Assembly (NCBI GenBank): GCA_913060985.1
Contig: CAJXTQ010000021.1
Span: 1 to 8,322, forward strand
Source of the DNA: an uncultured Micrococcales bacterium
GTDB taxonomy: Bacteria; Actinomycetota; Actinomycetes; Actinomycetales; Microbacteriaceae
Direction of reading: 5' to 3'
DNA length: 8,322 nt
Below the pieces are notes generated by a model, which saw only the letters and a program-made list of their open reading frames with translations, made no database searches and was not told the origin of the DNA. The translations under genes and the position numbers were made by a program. Of this stretch, positions 1-5,754 are shown one piece after another (within the stretch, counting starts at the first letter, position 1; the number at the start of each line of letters is the position of its first letter).

Positions 1-1
1 G

Positions 2-337
2 CCCGGAATCAACCTGAAACAACACTGGAAACAGGCCCATCAGGGTTTCTTTGAGTCTTCAGAGCAGGTTCTGGACATGCGGTCAAAAAGTTATCAAGAA
101 CTGGCGCCAATTAACAGTTCCAATAGCTGGGTGGTCGAGGTTTTTGTGGAGTATGCAAACGGGGAGCGAAAACCGTTGAATCATTTCAACAAAAAAGCTA
201 AAGGTGTTTTCGCGAAATTCGCAGATTCCGAAGGGCTCCAAGGAATTGATCAAGTCGAGTCACTGGCACTAAAGGCAGGTCAACGGGCAGAGATTGCCGA
301 TGGGGTAGTCACTTTAGTTGTCCCAGAGGGCTACTGA
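2..337 (+). CDS. yaaA: YaaA-family (DUF328/UPF0246) peroxide stress protein, C-terminal part
   Basis: This reading frame is open from the window edge, so the 5' part lies upstream; the ATG at 77 is internal, not a start. The visible 111 residues match the C-terminal half of YaaA as I recall it. A 'VLDMRSKSY' stretch corresponds to the VINLASDEY region of E. coli YaaA. It is followed by a beta strand and the hallmark 'HFNKKAKG', equivalent to 'FYAKKARG' in E. coli and to HFNK..KG in actinobacterial homologues. Known for the family: YaaA is a cytoplasmic protein that lowers intracellular free iron and protects DNA and proteins from peroxide damage, and its fold binds DNA. The stop TGA at 335-337 overlaps by 7 bp the tail of the convergent membrane-protein gene. 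Family assignment is fairly secure; the in vivo role here is inferred. Confidence 0.82.
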   Translation, partial: PGINLKQHWKQAHQGFFESSEQVLDMRSKSYQELAPINSSNSWVVEVFVEYANGERKPLNHFNKKAKGVFAKFADSEGLQGIDQVESLALKAGQRAEIADGVVTLVVPEGY

Positions 338-355
338 GCCCTAATTGGCTCTGGG
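322..355. terminator. Possible bidirectional hairpin at the yaaA / membrane-protein convergence
   Basis: CCCAGAG (322-328) pairs perfectly with CTCTGGG (349-355). A second stem, GGCT (329-332) with AGCC (337-340), fits inside it. The structure spans both stop codons of the convergent genes. Neither strand has a U-tract after it, so it would be a weak intrinsic terminator at best. Confidence 0.35.
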
Positions 356-1593
356 GGCTGAATAACTCCTACTTCAAGAGCAACCACGGCCTCGAACCAA
401 CCCCGGTCCGTTTCCAAAAGGTAGCCCGGCACCAACCAACCCTGCCCCTGACTGTCTTCAATCAACAGCGTCGCCTCTCGGTGGGAATTTACTGTAAGCT
501 CCAGCACCCCAAGGCTCCAATCTGGCTCACCCGGCATGAAGCTCAATTCATCTTCTGCATCAACAGCCCTCTCTGAGTCAGAAGTCATACTCGCATTAAG
601 GGCTGAAGCATCTGTTTCCAATATCGTGTAATCGTAAAAGTCTCTCGGCGCGGCACCGAACCAATACCCCTCAGCAATTCTTTCCACGGCAGAGCGCGGA
701 CTTATGGTTTGGTACGAGCCGCGAAGAATTGGTTGAGCGAGGTGACCGCTAACGTTGGCTATTTGGCCGGTTTGGTCCCACCCCACGTACCACTCGATTG
801 CGATTTGTTCACCATTGACAAAAGTAGATGCAAATGCACTTGCGCCCCACTCGTATCGCTCAACTTGGATGTCCTTCAGCTGCCCCGAGTAGCCTGCGGA
901 TGAGATAAGTCCAAATGCCTCCGCGGCCAGGGTTTCGGCTGCAGGCATAGGAACAGTCGGAAGTGGTTGACATTCCTCTCTCGGCGAGACCTCATTTTCA
1001 AGCAAGTCATCTTCAATCAAGTAGCACTCTTCAGACAGCCAATTTCGCTTTGAAGAGTAATTGATCATGCCCGAACCATGCCAATAGAGAGAAAGATAGG
1101 CGGAATCGGTTTCAAGTCTGTAGCTGGGGAAATAATCCGTTGACCATTCCTCAAGTTCGACGCTCCCACTTTCTCCAAAGATAGCGGCGAATTCTTGCAA
1201 TCTATCTCGTGGATTACCTTCAATCACAAGCTCGTAGACATCACCGGCTCCAGTCGAGTCGCTTAATTCTGCGCCAGCTTTGTACTCATAGGGGTTTATC
1301 CAAGCCGGAAGAGAGTCTGAGGCGATCGAGCTTTCCATAGACGCATCTGCAGAGCGCTGCTCATTGGCCAGTGTGATAAGCGGTTGATCTGCAGTATTCG
1401 ATACTCCAGTTGTCAAAAGTCCGACGGTTGCAATTCCTGCCACTGCAGTTAGACCAAAACGACCAGCTCTTGGGTTTGGAATTCTTTTTTTGGGAGCAGT
1501 TGGTGCTTTTTCCAATAACGCTTCATCCAAGTCGTAGCTCTTCGCATCAGCTGCTTGAAGCCGTTTTTGAATACCCTCGAAATCTCTTTCCAT
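331..1593 (-). CDS. Single-pass membrane protein, putative anti-sigma/sensor partner of the adjacent ECF sigma factor
   Basis: No named family is recognised. The 420-residue product has a charged N-terminal segment of about 44 residues, rich in Glu, Asp, Lys and Arg and ending in a basic PRAGR. One hydrophobic helix follows (about residues 46-64), then a large acidic, aromatic-rich domain (about 65-420). The positive-inside rule places the short N-terminus in the cytoplasm and the large domain outside. Only two cysteines are visible, Cys190 and Cys208, both in the outer domain, so a disulfide loop is possible. There is no HxxxCxxC zinc anti-sigma motif in the N-terminus. The gene starts 21 bp after the ECF sigma stop on the same strand, with no clear Shine-Dalgarno, which suggests cotranscription and coupled translation. 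This position and topology are typical of anti-sigma or sensor partners. That role is inferred from context, since the sequence itself shows no anti-sigma signature. Confidence 0.6.
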   Translation of the reverse strand: MERDFEGIQKRLQAADAKSYDLDEALLEKAPTAPKKRIPNPRAGRFGLTAVAGIATVGLLTTGVSNTADQPLITLANEQRSADASMESSIASDSLPAWINPYEYKAGAELSDSTGAGDVYELVIEGNPRDRLQEFAAIFGESGSVELEEWSTDYFPSYRLETDSAYLSLYWHGSGMINYSSKRNWLSEECYLIEDDLLENEVSPREECQPLPTVPMPAAETLAAEAFGLISSAGYSGQLKDIQVERYEWGASAFASTFVNGEQIAIEWYVGWDQTGQIANVSGHLAQPILRGSYQTISPRSAVERIAEGYWFGAAPRDFYDYTILETDASALNASMTSDSERAVDAEDELSFMPGEPDWSLGVLELTVNSHREATLLIEDSQGQGWLVPGYLLETDRGWFEAVVALEVGVIQPPEPIRAQ

Positions 1594-1614
1594 ATTTGGT
1601 TTATGTCGCGTTGA

Positions 1615-2091
1615 CTAACTTTCTTTCAAATAATCTGCGAATTTTTTTCTAACCCTGCTGAGTCGGATATTTACGGCATTTTCAGAACTTTCCACCACCC
1701 GTGCAATCTCTTTTGAGCTCAGGCCCTCGAAAGCTGATAGTGAAAGTATTTCTTGTTCGTTTGCATCCAGTTTTGACCAGGCCTGCTCAAGCCCCATCTC
1801 TGCTAAAGCAAGATGTTCAGCACTGGGAGCCGCTACAGGTGCGGCGAGACTTGCCAAGAACTTGGCGGTTACAGAACCTTTCCTTCGATGATTTGAAACC
1901 ACGTATCTTGCAGTTCTATAGAGCCAGGGAAGCTCAAAGTCTTTTGGAATCTGGTCTCTTTTCTGCCAAGCAATTGCAAACACATCACTTGCAAGGTCTT
2001 CGATGAATTGCCCCTCAACCCTTCGCGCCAAATACTTTGAAATCGGCGCCAGATATTCTCGAAATACTGCCTGGAATTGTTCAGGGGTCAT
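1615..2091 (-). CDS. ECF-type (group 4) RNA polymerase sigma factor
   Basis: The 158-residue protein has the two-domain layout of ECF sigma factors. Region 2 spans about residues 7-72 and includes 'EDLASDVFAIAWQKR' and a 'WLYRTARYVVSNHRRK' segment (core binding and -10 recognition). Region 4 spans about 98-155, with a helix-turn-helix in 'GLSSKEIARVVESSENAVN' followed by 'RLSRVRKKF' (-35 recognition). The linker between them is short and Ala/Pro-rich. Length and content are normal for the family, and no extra C-terminal domain is present. The ATG is preceded by a perfect AGGAGG, one of the strongest ribosome sites in the window. The upstream neighbour is tag (43 bp gap) and the downstream neighbour is the membrane protein (21 bp gap). 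The target regulon cannot be read from the window. ECF factors often activate their own promoter, but I found no convincing GGAAC-type -35 element upstream. Confidence 0.92.
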   Translation of the reverse strand: MTPEQFQAVFREYLAPISKYLARRVEGQFIEDLASDVFAIAWQKRDQIPKDFELPWLYRTARYVVSNHRRKGSVTAKFLASLAAPVAAPSAEHLALAEMGLEQAWSKLDANEQEILSLSAFEGLSSKEIARVVESSENAVNIRLSRVRKKFADYLKES

Positions 2092-2096
2092 CTTTT

Positions 2097-2102
2097 CCTC
2101 CT
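2097..2102 (-). promoter_or_regulatory. Strong Shine-Dalgarno of the ECF sigma gene
   Basis: The minus strand reads AGGAGG, 5 nt before the ATG at 2091-2089. Most other genes here have weak or no ribosome sites, so this points to efficient translation initiation of the sigma factor independent of tag. Confidence 0.75.
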
Positions 2103-2108
2103 GAAGAG

Positions 2109-2138
2109 CTTATGTTGGCAAGACTTAAAATTTTTCAA
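2109..2138 (-). promoter_or_regulatory. Possible housekeeping-type promoter for the ECF sigma gene
   Basis: On the minus strand TTGAAA (2138-2133) resembles a -35 box, five of six to TTGACA. CATAAG (2114-2109) resembles a -10 box, four of six to TATAAT. The spacer is 18 bp. Transcription would start just upstream of the AGGAGG. The -35 overlaps the tag stop codon. The region is A/T-rich, so chance matches are likely; treat this as a candidate only. Confidence 0.28.
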
Positions 2139-2692
2139 CTTTTTTTCAAGTAACACTCAGGGTGATGGTCGTTGACCATTCCAATTGACTGCATCATCGC
2201 GTACATGGTGGTTGGACCAACAAAGCTAAGCCCTAACCGCTTTAGCTCCTTTGACAATTCGGCCGATTCCGGAGATGTTGCACGGCTGAAATCTTCGTGC
2301 TCTTGTTTCGGCTTGAAAGACCAAACCAAGTCACTGATTGAGATATCGATTTGTGACAGCAACTTTGCATTTTCGATAACCGAGGATATCTTCCTCCGAT
2401 TTCTAATCAGCATCGGATCAGTCATTAGTAAATCGATGTCTTTTTCCGTCATTTGGGCGACCGCATCGATTTGGAAGTTTTTGAAGGCATTTCTCAGATG
2501 GTCTCTTCGCTTAAGAATCATCAGCCAGTTCAGGCCGGCTTGAAAACCCTCCAGACTAATCCTCTCGAATATTGGATTATCTCCTGTAACCGGTCGCCCC
2601 CACTCGTTATCGTGGTAATCAATGTACAAGTCATTCCCTGAGCACCAACCGCATCGCTGTTTGCCGTCGGCACCCCTGAAGCTATCCAACAC
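2135..2692 (-). CDS. tag: DNA-3-methyladenine glycosylase I
   Basis: Tag excises 3-methyladenine from alkylated DNA, opening base-excision repair in the cytoplasm. The 185-residue protein is close to E. coli Tag (187) with a slightly longer N-terminus. It shows 'RCGWC' (Cys14), 'YHDNEWG' (His27), 'LEGFQAGLNW' (Glu48, equivalent to catalytic Glu38 of E. coli, and Trp56), 'FVGPTTMYAMMQSIGMVNDH' and a terminal His176-x3-Cys180. Cys14, His27, His176 and Cys180 correspond to the structural zinc ligands of Tag, all present. The start is GTG at 2692, overlapping the ogt tail by 11 bp; GGAAG just upstream, or the adjacent TTG, could serve initiation. The overlap implies translational coupling with ogt. 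The coding end carries an A7 run next to the stop (see findings). Confidence 0.95.
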   Translation of the reverse strand: MLDSFRGADGKQRCGWCSGNDLYIDYHDNEWGRPVTGDNPIFERISLEGFQAGLNWLMILKRRDHLRNAFKNFQIDAVAQMTEKDIDLLMTDPMLIRNRRKISSVIENAKLLSQIDISISDLVWSFKPKQEHEDFSRATSPESAELSKELKRLGLSFVGPTTMYAMMQSIGMVNDHHPECYLKKS

Positions 2693-3137
2693 CTTCCAGG
2701 TCTAATAACTGGCGCTTGGTAATCACTCCGTTGCCCCCCGTGTAGCCAGTAATTGCCCCGCTTGCGGCCATCACACGGTGGCAGGGGATAACCACGGCTA
2801 TCGGGTTTGATCCGACAGCTCCTCCGACTGCTCGAGCTGCTTTTGGCTTTCCAATTAGGCGGGCAATTTCGCCATAACTTTTGGTCTTACCGGCCGGAAT
2901 CTTGAGAAGCTCAGCCCAGACACTTTTTTGGAAATCCGTTCCCTGAGCTTCAATCGGCAAATTGAATTCAGTCCGCTTTCCAGCAAAGTATTCTTCGAGC
3001 TGATCGCAGCCTTTTTGCGTGAGCAGGTTTGGTTTCTCCAGGTCAGCTTTGCCAAAGCATATTTTTATTACGAACTCTTCATTTGCAGTGACACTAATTT
3101 CGCCCGCAGGTGTGGATATTGTTTGCGAATAATTCAT
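2682..3137 (-). CDS. ogt: Methylated-DNA--protein-cysteine S-methyltransferase (O6-alkylguanine-DNA alkyltransferase)
   Basis: This enzyme repairs O6-methylguanine and O4-methylthymine by transferring the alkyl group irreversibly to its own cysteine. The sequence carries 'PCHRV' with the acceptor cysteine, the recognition helix 'ARAVGGAVGSNP' with the arginine finger (AR-AVGG) and the Asn hinge, 'TDFQKSVWAELLKIPAGKT.SYGEIA' before it, and C-terminal 'GYTGGNGVITKRQLLDLEG'. Length (151 residues) is typical of the short Ogt class; no Ada-type N-terminal zinc regulatory domain is attached. I chose ATG 3137 because it overlaps the lrp stop as ATGA, a classic coupling arrangement. An in-frame ATG at 3149 would add four residues and has no better ribosome site. 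The 3' end overlaps tag by 11 bp, so lrp, ogt and tag are likely one transcript. Confidence 0.95.
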   Translation of the reverse strand: MNYSQTISTPAGEISVTANEEFVIKICFGKADLEKPNLLTQKGCDQLEEYFAGKRTEFNLPIEAQGTDFQKSVWAELLKIPAGKTKSYGEIARLIGKPKAARAVGGAVGSNPIAVVIPCHRVMAASGAITGYTGGNGVITKRQLLDLEGVG

Positions 3138-3589
3138 TGACCAATCCATTCATAGGTCTGCTTTTCCTCTTTTAGATAGACAAAAGTCTCGGTGGTTTGA
3201 ACACCATCAACTGAACGAATGCTCTCATTTATAAGACGGACAAGGTGTTCGTCATCCTTGCAAACAACCTCCAGCAATACATCAAATTCTCCAGCTGTAA
3301 CAACCACTTTGGAAACTTCGGGCAGGTCCCGCATTTTTTTCGCCAATGGGCCCATAGAGCCTTGATGGCGAATTCCAATTAGCGCCTTCCGGTGGAAGCC
3401 AAGAGCTTTCGCATCTGGGATGGCGGATATCTTGATAGCTTCGGAATTTACAAGTTTGTTCACTCGCTGTCTTGCTGCAGCCTCGCTAATTCCAACCAAG
3501 TTTGCGAGCTCAGTGAAGCTACGCCTACCGTTTTCATTCAGAAGCTGGATGATCTTTCGATTGACCGAGTCGTCTATCTCTTGCGCCAT
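3134..3589 (-). CDS. Lrp/AsnC-family transcriptional regulator
   Basis: The 151-residue protein has an N-terminal winged helix-turn-helix (about residues 5-60: 'DDSVNRKIIQLLNENGR', then 'FTELANLVGISEAAARQRV'). A C-terminal RAM/ligand-binding domain follows (about 68-140, with 'VVTAGEFDVLLEVV' containing the conserved Gly100 and Asp103). This is the standard length and layout of Lrp/AsnC proteins, which oligomerise and sense amino acids. It heads the block lrp-ogt-tag-ecf-membrane protein, sharing ATGA with ogt, and is divergent from the FtsK-like gene. The ald gene lies about 1 kb away. In mycobacteria the Lrp-type AldR sits beside ald and controls it, so regulation of ald or gabT-ald is a reasonable inference. 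The regulator may also repress its own operon through the palindrome at 3622-3631. No good Shine-Dalgarno precedes the ATG. Confidence 0.93.
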   Translation of the reverse strand: MAQEIDDSVNRKIIQLLNENGRRSFTELANLVGISEAAARQRVNKLVNSEAIKISAIPDAKALGFHRKALIGIRHQGSMGPLAKKMRDLPEVSKVVVTAGEFDVLLEVVCKDDEHLVRLINESIRSVDGVQTTETFVYLKEEKQTYEWIGQ

Positions 3590-3621
3590 ATGCTTATCTT
3601 TTCAGGAAAGTTAGCTAAAAG

Positions 3622-3631
3622 ACCAATTGGT
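3622..3631. promoter_or_regulatory. 10-bp perfect palindrome in the lrp/FtsK-like divergent region, candidate operator
   Basis: ACCAATTGGT is a perfect inverted repeat, 33 bp upstream of the lrp ATG. It lies just upstream of a possible lrp -10 (TAACTT, minus strand 3613-3608). A looser copy, CCACAATTTGG, follows at 3634-3644. A self-regulating Lrp/AsnC dimer would plausibly bind here, but 10-bp palindromes arise by chance in a few kb, so the call is tentative. Confidence 0.35.
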
Positions 3632-3663
3632 TTCCACAATTTGGGAGACATTTGAAACGAATC

Positions 3664-3679
3664 CTGATTTTTCAATCAG
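3664..3679. repeat. Short inverted repeat just upstream of the FtsK-like gene
   Basis: CTGATT, a TTTC loop, then AATCAG form a 6-bp perfect stem ending 9 bp before the ATG at 3689. There is no Shine-Dalgarno here. The right arm overlaps a weak -10-like CAGTAT (3677-3682) placed 6 nt before the ATG. It could be an operator half-site pair or an mRNA hairpin limiting translation; function unknown. Confidence 0.35.
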
Positions 3680-3688
3680 TATTTGGCC

Positions 3689-4696
3689 ATGAGCATTCTA
3701 TTTTTGCTTCCAACGATGGTTTATGGATTGTTTCTGGGGCTGAACCAGGGAATGTGGCATCTGACCATAATTAGCGGACTAACCATGCTTGTCTGGATAC
3801 TCGTCAAATCAAAAAAAGCTCCCCAAGAGAGTCAGGAGCTAGAGATTGGGCTGGCGGGAGTGGCGGTAGGAGGTCGAAGGCTTTCTTCTTGGAGTATCTT
3901 TTGGCCAACCTGGTTGAATCTAAAGTTGTTGAGATTGTTGGCAAATCCACCTGCAACTTTCTATTTGGAGAGGTTTCTAGATAGCACTGAAACCCTAAAA
4001 GCAGGTATCGATTATGAGGGTAATCCAGTAGCGCTGCAACCAATGCACACACTGGTGATAGGGCCTACCGGTAGCGGAAAGACAGAGTTTTTGAGAAATC
4101 TGATTGAGAGTTGGCCACATAAGGTGATCGCATTAGATTTCAAGGGAGGCATCGGATTTTCGAAAGCTTTTGGGATTGAGCGACTGGCCACCAACCACAC
4201 CGAGGACTTAGATGAATTTTTAGATTACGTTAGCTCCGAATTGCAGAGCAGGGAGATCCAGTTAGGCTCCGGAGGAAGACTGCAACCAATGATTTTTTTG
4301 ATTGATGAGTTTTCAAGCGTAATCAAGGAATCTTCCCGGGCAGCTCAATTGGTGGAGCAAGTGGCGAGCAAAGGCAGAGCATTAGAGCTACACCTATTTG
4401 CATCCAGTCAGACTCTTAGTGGCGTTTCCCGCACAGTGTTGGCCAATTGTTTGCAAAGAGTGGGAATTGGTCAAATTGATCAAGTCGATGCCATGCAAAT
4501 GGGACTCAGTAAAAACAGGAGACCCAGCTTTGGGGAGGGTTGGTCCAATGCCCAGCTAGCTGAGGGCCAGCTTTACTTCAGCTTCCCTCTGGGGCAATCA
4601 CAGATTTCCAGAATCAGCCAGGCTAAGACCGTGGGCTTCGGCGACTCCAAGGTTATAGACCTCTCCAGAGTGCGTGTTCAGGCCAAGACGCAGTGA
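3689..4696 (+). CDS. Small membrane-anchored FtsK/SpoIIIE-type P-loop ATPase
   Basis: The 335-residue protein (an upstream TTG at 3683 would add two) begins with two hydrophobic helices, about residues 2-19 and 22-40, with a short loop, then a basic linker. The ATPase core follows: Walker A 'GPTGSGKT' (125-132), the FtsK-type 'DFKGG' (150-154), Walker B 'IFLIDEF' (202-208; Asp206, Glu207), and 'KGRALELHLFASSQ' (about 228-241), equivalent to KGRAAGIHL.LATQ of FtsK. These place it in the FtsK/SpoIIIE/EccC motor family, which moves DNA or protein substrates at membranes. At 335 residues it is far shorter than divisome FtsK. It has one ATPase module, no four-helix N-terminus, and no gamma winged-helix that reads KOPS, so it is not the chromosome translocase. 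No WXG100, relaxase or secretion gene is nearby. The substrate is unknown. The last 32 codons lie antisense to ald. Confidence 0.85.
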   Translation: MSILFLLPTMVYGLFLGLNQGMWHLTIISGLTMLVWILVKSKKAPQESQELEIGLAGVAVGGRRLSSWSIFWPTWLNLKLLRLLANPPATFYLERFLDSTETLKAGIDYEGNPVALQPMHTLVIGPTGSGKTEFLRNLIESWPHKVIALDFKGGIGFSKAFGIERLATNHTEDLDEFLDYVSSELQSREIQLGSGGRLQPMIFLIDEFSSVIKESSRAAQLVEQVASKGRALELHLFASSQTLSGVSRTVLANCLQRVGIGQIDQVDAMQMGLSKNRRPSFGEGWSNAQLAEGQLYFSFPLGQSQISRISQAKTVGFGDSKVIDLSRVRVQAKTQ

Positions 4697-5704
4697 CTCA
4701 TCCGATTTGATTGCCTCTTTCCAGCCCAAGTTCGCAAGTTTCACCACATACGGCATAGTTGCGTTAGTTAGCGCAAAAGTCGAGGTGTGAGGAACCGCTC
4801 CTGGCATATTTGTGACACAGTAAAAAACGCTCCCGTGAACCCGGAAGGTCGGTTCATGGTGGGTCGTGGGCCTGGAATCTTCGAAGCAGCCTCCCTGGTC
4901 AATCGCGATGTCGACCAGAACGCTTCCTTCGCGCATGTTCTTTACCATCTCGTTTGTAACAAGCTTGGGAGCTTTGGCGCCGGGGATTAGCACAGCCCCA
5001 ATTACAAGGTCAGCATCGGTGACAGCCTTTTCCACTTCCAGCGAATTAGAAAAAATAGTGTTCAGTCTGCCGCCGTAATGGGCGTCAAGTTCCCGCAAAC
5101 GAGGCAAAGATGTGTCTAAGACGGTGACCTGGGCCCCCATTCCCAAAGAGATCTCAATGGCACTTGTGCCACTGACCCCTCCTCCCAAAACAACTACTTT
5201 GGCTGATCGTGTTCCTGGAACTCCTCCAAGTAGAACGCCCAATCCTCCATTGTTCTTTTGAAGGGTTGAAGCTCCCATTTGTGGAGCTAGTCTGCCGGCA
5301 ACCTCGCTCATAGGGGCGAGAAGCGGCAACTGCCTTCCAACCTGCACAGTCTCGTAGGCTATTGAGGTTGTTCCTGCATCAAGCAGTGCCTGAGTCAGTT
5401 CCTTTTCTGCAGCCAGGTGAAGGAAAGTGAAAAGTGTAAGGTCTGGTCTCAGGAATCCGTATTCGCTTGCTACCGGCTCCTTGACTTTCAGAACCATCTC
5501 AGCCGATGACCAGGTGGACTGTGCATCTGGGAGCATCTCTGCACCAACAGCAAGATATTCATCGTCTTTGATGCCTGATAGCAGACCTGCACCCGCTTGG
5601 ACAAAAACCTGGTGTCCATTGTCGACTAGTGCTTTTACTCCAGGAGGTGTGATTGCTACTCTGGCTTCGCTGTCTTTGACCTCTGTTGGGATACCAATGC
5701 GCAC
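4598..5704 (-). CDS. ald: Alanine dehydrogenase (NAD-dependent)
   Basis: Ald interconverts L-alanine with pyruvate plus ammonia using NAD(H). The 368 residues align along their length with M. tuberculosis Ald (371 by recollection). It has 'MRIGIPTEVK', Arg15 in 'ARVAITP', Lys75 in 'LKVKEP', His96 in 'FTFLHLAA', 'TSIAYETVQ', 'PLLAPMSEVAGR', a nucleotide-binding 'LGGGVSG' followed by acidic Asp197, 'GAVLIPGAKAPKLV', Asp269 in 'VDIAIDQGGCFE', and 'TNATMPYV'. All expected pyruvate- and NAD-site residues are present. The glycine motif reads GGGVSG where the mycobacterial enzyme has GAGTAG, still compatible with binding. The start is GTG at 5704, supported by AGGAG 5 nt ahead and by homology to the family N-terminus. 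It lies 50 bp after gabT on the same strand, probably an operon. Its final 33 codons (including stop) overlap the FtsK-like gene. Confidence 0.96.
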   Translation of the reverse strand: MRIGIPTEVKDSEARVAITPPGVKALVDNGHQVFVQAGAGLLSGIKDDEYLAVGAEMLPDAQSTWSSAEMVLKVKEPVASEYGFLRPDLTLFTFLHLAAEKELTQALLDAGTTSIAYETVQVGRQLPLLAPMSEVAGRLAPQMGASTLQKNNGGLGVLLGGVPGTRSAKVVVLGGGVSGTSAIEISLGMGAQVTVLDTSLPRLRELDAHYGGRLNTIFSNSLEVEKAVTDADLVIGAVLIPGAKAPKLVTNEMVKNMREGSVLVDIAIDQGGCFEDSRPTTHHEPTFRVHGSVFYCVTNMPGAVPHTSTFALTNATMPYVVKLANLGWKEAIKSDESLRLGLNTHSGEVYNLGVAEAHGLSLADSGNL

Positions 5705-5708
5705 GAGG

Positions 5709-5713
5709 CTCCT
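5709..5713 (-). promoter_or_regulatory. Shine-Dalgarno deciding the GTG start of ald
   Basis: The minus strand reads AGGAG ending 4 nt before the GTG at 5704-5702. It supports GTG as the ald start and shows that ald has its own translation signal inside the gabT-ald transcript. Confidence 0.65.
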
Positions 5714-5754
5714 ACTTTCAAAATGTGATTAACCGAGCTAAAGATAGCACCAAA

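Noticed and set aside
77..337. Stand-alone 86-residue gene starting at ATG 77
   Set aside because: The same frame is open to the window edge and its upstream residues continue the YaaA match, so ATG 77 is an internal methionine of a truncated CDS.
2131..2149. Direct repeat TTTTTCAA at 2131-2138 and 2142-2149
   Set aside because: Two copies in an A/T-rich stretch spanning the tag stop; too short and simple to support a functional repeat.
2172..2543. 123-residue plus-strand frame inside tag
   Set aside because: It is fully antisense to a conserved Tag coding region and its translation resembles no protein family; a shadow frame.
3689..4696. Integrated conjugative element or phage suggested by the FtsK-like ATPase
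   Set aside because: No integrase, relaxase, replication gene, tRNA or flanking repeat is present, and the neighbours are core metabolic and repair genes.
5427..5732. 101-residue plus-strand frame over the ald start
   Set aside because: It is antisense to the conserved N-terminal half of Ald and has a low-complexity Ser/Thr/Pro-rich translation typical of shadow frames.
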